Both the position numbers and the translations under genes were made by a program. This document shows, piece by piece, positions 59,635-64,000 of a stretch of 64,000 nucleotides of DNA; position 1 is the first letter of the stretch, and each line of letters begins with the position of its first letter. Source of the stretch: Catellatospora sp. IY07-71. GTDB lineage: Bacteria; Actinomycetota; Actinomycetes; Mycobacteriales; Micromonosporaceae. Where the stretch lies: the NCBI RefSeq assembly GCF_018326265.1, contig NZ_AP023360.1, positions 970,501-1,034,500 of the forward strand, in the 5' to 3' direction. Under the pieces are notes generated by a model that was given only the letters and a program-made list of their open reading frames with translations, was not told the DNA's origin and searched no databases.

Positions 59635-60132
59635 ATGAGCGCGAATTTCCTGCCGAAGACGCACATCGACGCGCTCGTGACCGCGGCGCTGTGGTGGGGC
59701 GATCCCGATCGGGGTTTCCGCTACCACCACGGCGGCCCCCGGCATGTCACCCGCGAGAATGCCACTCGGGTCGGCCGCATGCTGTGGCAGGCCAACTGGG
59801 ACTGGACCATGGGCTGGGTCGACCCCGCCGACTACGACGACGAGGACGGCGACCTGCGCTCCGAGCTGGAAGGCTACGTCTTCGAGGAGCTTCCGGGCGA
59901 ACCGAACCCACTGCTGGTGCTGCGCGCGCTGGCCTGTTACGTCTACCAGACCGCGACCGACGAACCGGATGTCTGGCGGACCGGCGAGGCCGCCACGTTC
60001 GTCGACTACCTGCAGGCCCAGGCGGTGAGGCGGCTGCCCGGCATCGAGACTATGCCGTGGTACGTCGAACAGCGCGACGCGTTCCTGCGGCACCCGGCGG
60101 CGGCGGGCCCGGCCGGGCGCGGTCAGGGTTAA
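59635..60132 (+). CDS. Hypothetical protein, 165 aa
   Basis: Starts MSANFLPKTHIDALVTAAL with GAGGAG 5 nt before the ATG at 59635. It is acidic and rich in Trp/Tyr (WWGDPDRGFRYHHG, MLWQANWDWTMGWVDPADYD) with no membrane helix; many small-actinobacterial proteins of unknown role look like this. It is 25 bp after glcD and may be in its transcript. I recognise no family. Confidence 0.75.
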   Translation: MSANFLPKTHIDALVTAALWWGDPDRGFRYHHGGPRHVTRENATRVGRMLWQANWDWTMGWVDPADYDDEDGDLRSELEGYVFEELPGEPNPLLVLRALACYVYQTATDEPDVWRTGEAATFVDYLQAQAVRRLPGIETMPWYVEQRDAFLRHPAAAGPAGRGQG

Positions 60133-60180
60133 GAAGGTGCCCGCCCTCTACGGAAGGCGATAAGAAGGTGCCCTTCCTTG
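60127..60180. repeat. GAAGGTGCCCTTCC-family repeat, direct form
   Basis: GTTAAGAAGGTGCCCGCCCT and AAGAAGGTGCCCTTCCTTGC separated by CTACGGAAGGCGAT. It spans the stop of the hypothetical gene and touches the glpD stop; convergent 3' ends. Confidence 0.88.
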
Positions 60181-61920
60181 CTAGACGGCGGTGAGGCGGG
60201 TGGTGTTGGCGGCGGCGTCGTCGGCCATGCGCTGGGATTCGCGTTCGGCGTCGACGCGGGCCAGGTAGGCGGCCGTTTCGGCGGCGACGGTGGCGGGGTC
60301 CCAGCCCAGGACGGGGGCCATCAGCTCGGCGGTGCGGCGGGCGGTCTGGGCGCCGCGGTGGGCGGTTTCGATGGAGATGCGGGTACGCCGGGCCAGCACG
60401 TCCACGACGTGCAGCGCCCCTTCGTTGCGGGCGGCGTACACGACCTCGGCGGACAGGTGCTCGGGCGCGCCGGGCAGCGGCTCGGCCAGCGAGCGGTCGG
60501 CGTCGATCAGCGCGAGCAGCTCGGTGGTGAGCGTGCCGTAGCGCTCCAGCAGGTGCTCCACCGCGCCGACGCTCAGCTCGTGCCGCCGGGCCAGGTCGGC
60601 GCGGTCGCGCCACATGGCGTCGTAGCCGTCGGCGCCGAGCAGGGGCAGCTCCGCGGTGCCGCTGTGCCGCACGTCGCCGAGCCGCCGCACCGCCTTGTCG
60701 ACGACGTCCTGCGCCATCACCCGGTACGTGGTGAACTTGCCGCCCGCCACCAGCAGCAGGCCGAGCAGCGGCTCGACCACGGCGTGCTCGCGGGACAGGG
60801 CCGAGGTGGAGTCGGACTCGCCGGACAGCAGCGGGCGCAGCCCGGCGTACACCCCCTCGATGTCGTCGCGGGTCAGCGGCCGGTCGAGCACGACGTTCAC
60901 ATGGGACAGCAGGTAGTCGATGTCCTTGGCGGTCGCGGCCGGGTGCGCCCGGTCCAGCGCCCAGTCGGTGTCGGTGGTGCCGATGATCCAGTGCCCGCCC
61001 CACGGGATGACGAACAGCACGCTGGTCGCCGTACGCAGGATCAGGCCGACCTCGCCGGTGATCGCGGAACGGGGCACGACCAGGTGCACGCCCTTGGAGG
61101 CGCGCACCCGGAAGCCGACCCGCGCGTCGGGCAGCCACGACGACACGTCGTCGCTCCACACCCCCGTCGCCGCGATGACGGTCTTCGCGCGTACGTCGAA
61201 CTCCTCGGTGCCGTCGCTGACCCGCACGCCGGTCACCTGGCGGGCCTGCCGCAGCAGGCCGACGGCCTTCACCCCGGTCACCACGGCCGCGTCGAGGCTG
61301 GCCGCGGTCCGGGCCACGGTCACCACGAACCGCGCGTCGTCGACCTGCCCGTCGTAGTAACGGATCGCGCCGACCAGGCCCTCGTCGCGCAGCGACGGGA
61401 ACAGCCGCCGCGCGCCGTGCCGGCTCAGGTGCCGGTGCAGCGGCATGCCGCGGCCGCCGCCGACCAGGCCCGCGAACACGTCGTACAGGGCCACGCCCGC
61501 GCCGTAGTAGACGCGGTGCCAGGCCCGCTTGGCGACCCCGGCCAGGCCGGGCGTCTCGGGAGGCAGCGGCACCAGGAACGGCACCGGGCGCACCAGGTGC
61601 GGCGCGAGCCGGGTGGCCAGCAAGCCGCGCTCTCGCAACGCCTCGTGGACCAGCGGGAATTCGAGCTGCTCCAGGTAGCGCAGGCCGCCGTGGATCAGTT
61701 TGGACGAGCGCGAGGAGGTGCCGGCGGCGAGATCACTCGCCTCGATCAGGGCCACGCGCAGGCCGCGGGAGGCGGCGTCCAGCGCGGCCCCCGCACCGGT
61801 CACCCCACCCCCGACGACCAGCACATCGAACTCTTCGTCGCGGAGCCTGCGCAGGTCGGCGGCACGACGCTCCGGAGAGAGAGCGCCCGCGGCGAAGCGG
61901 GACACGCTGCGGTCACGCAT
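60181..61920 (-). CDS. glpD: Glycerol-3-phosphate dehydrogenase GlpD
   Basis: A 579-residue FAD enzyme that oxidises glycerol 3-phosphate at the membrane and passes electrons to quinone. FAD motif VVGGGVTGAGAALDAASRG, the second family signature SSRSSKLIHGGLRYLEQ, GIRP-type GVYAGLRPLLSGE and GGKFTTYRVMA are present; the C-terminal DAO_C helical domain follows. ATG 61920 lies 6 nt after TACCTT (leaderless-type). Confidence 0.95.
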   Translation of the reverse strand: MRDRSVSRFAAGALSPERRAADLRRLRDEEFDVLVVGGGVTGAGAALDAASRGLRVALIEASDLAAGTSSRSSKLIHGGLRYLEQLEFPLVHEALRERGLLATRLAPHLVRPVPFLVPLPPETPGLAGVAKRAWHRVYYGAGVALYDVFAGLVGGGRGMPLHRHLSRHGARRLFPSLRDEGLVGAIRYYDGQVDDARFVVTVARTAASLDAAVVTGVKAVGLLRQARQVTGVRVSDGTEEFDVRAKTVIAATGVWSDDVSSWLPDARVGFRVRASKGVHLVVPRSAITGEVGLILRTATSVLFVIPWGGHWIIGTTDTDWALDRAHPAATAKDIDYLLSHVNVVLDRPLTRDDIEGVYAGLRPLLSGESDSTSALSREHAVVEPLLGLLLVAGGKFTTYRVMAQDVVDKAVRRLGDVRHSGTAELPLLGADGYDAMWRDRADLARRHELSVGAVEHLLERYGTLTTELLALIDADRSLAEPLPGAPEHLSAEVVYAARNEGALHVVDVLARRTRISIETAHRGAQTARRTAELMAPVLGWDPATVAAETAAYLARVDAERESQRMADDAAANTTRLTAV

Positions 61921-61926
61921 CCCATC

Positions 61927-61936
61927 AAGGTACCGT
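61927..61936. promoter_or_regulatory. Overlapping divergent -10 boxes of glpD and the subtilase gene
   Basis: AAGGTACCGT holds TACCTT on the minus strand and TACCGT on the plus strand around GGTACC. Each lies 6 nt before its start codon (61920 and 61943). Confidence 0.65.
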
Positions 61937-61942
61937 GCGGCT

Positions 61943-64000
61943 GTGCTCCCAGACGGTGACCGGCAGGGTGTTCCGCCCCATATTCCGCCTCTGACCGCCC
62001 CCGCCGAGACAGCGACGGCGGCGGATGCCGCACCGGCACGCGCGTCGGCCGGGCTGATCGTCGCGACCGTCGTGGTCGGTGTGTGGGCGGTCGCCGTCGC
62101 GGTCGCCTCGCAGTTCGGGCTGGTGCTGACCGGGCAGGTGCTCGGGCAGCTGGGCATGGAGCTGCCCGGCCTGCTGTGGCCGCTGACCGGCGTGCTCGCC
62201 CTGCTGGTGGCGGGCATCCCGGCCTGGCTGCTGGCCCGGCTGCCGCGCCATCCGGGGGTACGCGCCGTCGGCGTGGCCTTCGGCCTCGGCGCGATCGCCC
62301 TGGGCGTGGGCAGCGCGCTGCGTATCGTGCCCGCCTCCGCCAACGAGCTCTACCTGCTGAGCTACGCGGTCCTGGCCGCCGGCGCCGCCTTCCTGCTCTA
62401 CCGCCGCGCCGGCGCCGCCCCAGCCCCGAACGGCACCGCCGCCGAGCCTGCGGCGACCTCCCCGGGAGCCGCCACCGACTCCGGCGGCTTTGCTCTGCAC
62501 ACACATACGCACGGTGCGTATTTGTGTGCAGAGCAAAGCCGGTCGCAGCCAGGGGCGCTGGGGTGGGCGGTGCTCGGCGGCGTGCTGGTGCTCGCGCCCT
62601 ATCTGTGGGCCGGTGCGCTGGGCGGGCTGACCGAGTCCATTGCCGCGCTGCTGGCGGCACTGGCCACGGGCGCGCTCGCCGCGACGATCCTCGGGCCCGG
62701 CCTGTGGCGGCACTTCACCGGCCGGGGCCGGCCGACGCTGGTGGTGGCGGGCGGGCTGGTGGCCGGGGTGGTGCTGGCGCTGCTCGCGGGCGGCACCGGC
62801 GCGTCCGGCGTGCAGATCCTGGAGCTGCTGGTGCTCCCGCCGCTGGGCTTCGCGGTCGCCGCCCTCGCCCCGGCCTCGCCGCGCGGCTGGGCGACCCTGC
62901 TGCTGGTGAGCATCGCCGCGTTCGGGCCCCTCGGCTTCGTCGACCCCGACGAGATGAACCTCGCCCTGTTCGGCCGGGACGTGCCGTTCTACGCCCTGCT
63001 CGCGGCGCTGGTCGCCTGGCTGGTGGCGCTGGCCGTGGGCGTCGCGTACGGCGCCGGCCTGCTGCGCACCGAACGCGCGCCGACCGGGGCGCACGCGGCG
63101 GGCAGGCCCCAGCCGCCCGCCGGATCGGCGGTGACCTGGTCGGACGAACCCGACCCGGGGCCGCCGCTGCGGGTGGTGCCGCGCACCGGCGGCCGGGCCC
63201 TGGCGGCCGGGCTGGCCACCGCGGTCGCGCTGGGCGCGGGGGCGTACTACCTGTCCACCGGCCGACCGGGCTTCTTCGGCGACCAGCTGTTCGTGGTGCT
63301 CAAGGAGCAGGCGCCGCTGGCGGGGCTGCCCACCACGACCGGCCTCGGGCCGGGCCGTGACGAGCGGGTGACGGCCGTCTACCGGCGGCTGGTCGAGCAC
63401 GCCGAGCGCACCCAGGCGCCCCTGCGCGCCGAGCTGGACCGGTGGAGCCTGAGCTACCAGCCGTACTACCTGGTCAACGCGATCCTGGTGGACGGCGGGC
63501 CGGAGACCCGGGTGTGGCTGGAGTCCCGCTCCGACGTCGACCGGGTGCTCACCGACCAGCGGCTGCGCCCGCTGCCGGCCGAGGTGCCGGTCGAGCACGG
63601 CACCCAGCAGCAGCCGCCCGCCGCGCCGGAGTGGAACCTGACCATGGTCGGCGCGCCCGAGCTGTGGCAGCGCGGCGTCACCGGCAAGGGCATCGTGGTG
63701 GGCTCGTCGGACTCCGGGGTGGACGGTGCCCACCCCGCGCTGGCGGCGAACTACCGCGGCGGCGACGACTCCTGGCTGGACCCCTGGTCCGGCAGCCGTA
63801 CCCCGAACGACCACAACGGGCACGGCACGCACACCACGGCCACGGCGGTGGGCCGGGAGCGGGTCGGTGTCGCGCCCGACGCCCAGTGGATCGGCTGCGT
63901 CAACCTGGAACGCAACATGAGCAGCCCCTCGCTGTACCTGGACTGCATGCAGTTCATGCTGGCCCCGTACGCGCACGGCGGCGACCCGTTCGCCGACGGC
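61943..64000 (+). CDS. Polytopic membrane protein with C-terminal subtilisin-like (S8) protease domain (3' truncated)
   Basis: 686 codons are visible, with no stop before the window end. GTG 61943 lies 6 nt after TACCGT. Residues 20-400 hold about ten membrane helices (LIVATVVVGVWAVAVAVASQ, WAVLGGVLVLAPYLWAGAL and others); a linker with a propeptide-like part (LSYQPYYLVNAILVDGGPE) follows; the S8 domain starts near 63640 with VVGSSDSGVDGAHPAL (catalytic Asp) and DHNGHGTHTTATAVG (catalytic His). The active Ser must lie beyond the window. A palindromic repeat is inserted in frame at 62488-62538, coding FALHTHTHGAYLCAEQS between two membrane segments. The protease part is probably outside the cell. 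Confidence 0.88.
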   Translation, partial: MLPDGDRQGVPPHIPPLTAPAETATAADAAPARASAGLIVATVVVGVWAVAVAVASQFGLVLTGQVLGQLGMELPGLLWPLTGVLALLVAGIPAWLLARLPRHPGVRAVGVAFGLGAIALGVGSALRIVPASANELYLLSYAVLAAGAAFLLYRRAGAAPAPNGTAAEPAATSPGAATDSGGFALHTHTHGAYLCAEQSRSQPGALGWAVLGGVLVLAPYLWAGALGGLTESIAALLAALATGALAATILGPGLWRHFTGRGRPTLVVAGGLVAGVVLALLAGGTGASGVQILELLVLPPLGFAVAALAPASPRGWATLLLVSIAAFGPLGFVDPDEMNLALFGRDVPFYALLAALVAWLVALAVGVAYGAGLLRTERAPTGAHAAGRPQPPAGSAVTWSDEPDPGPPLRVVPRTGGRALAAGLATAVALGAGAYYLSTGRPGFFGDQLFVVLKEQAPLAGLPTTTGLGPGRDERVTAVYRRLVEHAERTQAPLRAELDRWSLSYQPYYLVNAILVDGGPETRVWLESRSDVDRVLTDQRLRPLPAEVPVEHGTQQQPPAAPEWNLTMVGAPELWQRGVTGKGIVVGSSDSGVDGAHPALAANYRGGDDSWLDPWSGSRTPNDHNGHGTHTTATAVGRERVGVAPDAQWIGCVNLERNMSSPSLYLDCMQFMLAPYAHGGDPFADG
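62488..62538. repeat. TTTGCTCTGCACACA-family palindrome inside the subtilase reading frame
   Basis: 25-bp arms (CTTTGCTCTGCACACACATA... and complement) with one mismatch and a 1-nt centre. Length 51 bp, a multiple of three, so the frame stays open. Sister copy at 52760. Confidence 0.92.

Noticed and set aside
8761-62538. Repeats as CRISPR arrays
   Set aside because: Copies are dispersed, self-palindromic and not regularly spaced; no cas genes.
1-64000. tRNA, rRNA or tmRNA genes
   Set aside because: I looked for T-loop (GGTTCGAATCC-like) and rRNA core sequences on both strands and saw none, but a covariance search would be decisive.

Overview
The window is a GC-rich, densely coded actinobacterial chromosome segment with many GTG starts. 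Mycothiol genes (mshA, mshD), the nitrogen regulator glnR, an hbhA/XRE/DUF2516 trio, a polycysteine leader ahead of a sulfurtransferase, and cobalamin, pst and PPK2 genes all fit an actinomycete. The intergenic repeats (GAAGGTGCCCTTCC and TTGATCATGAACTTATGG types) make me think of Micromonosporaceae, but that is an inference from memory. I see no rRNA, tRNA, CRISPR array, transposase or prophage. The gene order recalls two Mycobacterium tuberculosis blocks that I remember as about Rv0474-Rv0487 and Rv0811-Rv0820; this should be checked by alignment.

1-8.2 kb is the most unusual part. It holds two paralogous acidic, Pro/Gly-rich proteins that end in the same Gly/Ala hydrophobic block. One of them starts with a RiPP-leader-like helix and carries calcium-binding (TSP3-like) repeats. 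They are followed by a zinc-ribbon/FHA/PqqD-like/M50 membrane protease, a membrane Ser/Thr kinase and a membrane pseudokinase. Together they look like a kinase- and protease-controlled export, maturation or surface system.

8.2-26.7 kb holds mostly core genes: a macrodomain protein; the mshA-ybjN-cbiB-cobC run; an SDR; a methyltransferase; murB; a DinB-type enzyme; a LacI regulator; a run of XRE, hbhA, DUF2516, hydrolase, EI24 and a membrane EEP phosphatase; then asparaginase, a BKACE enzyme, ygfZ and a Fur-family regulator. 26.8-38.4 kb holds pabC, thiolase and Nudix genes, then the pstSCAB operon with a PHO box and an intercistronic hairpin, a beta-propeller protein, mshD and glnR. 38.4-47.6 kb holds an LmeA-like protein, a cysteine attenuator with sulfurtransferase and sseC, a cassette flanked by mirrored repeats, a nitrobindin-like protein, a Gfo/Idh oxidoreductase, a PiT phosphate transporter with its DUF47 partner, and PPK2. 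47.7-64 kb holds dinG, a DUF5685 protein with a metallothionein-like tail, a GroES-like protein, an AI-2E-type transporter, PrsW, a class V aminotransferase under a SAM riboswitch, FUSC, HD and DUF4031 genes, glcD, glpD and a truncated membrane-anchored subtilase.

Two themes cross the window. First, at least sixteen genes have a TANNNT hexamer 6-8 nt before the start codon, which indicates leaderless transcripts; in two places back-to-back hexamers serve divergent genes. Second, at least four families of short palindromic repeats occupy the intergenic gaps, and they also form the 3' end of one gene and lie in frame inside another.
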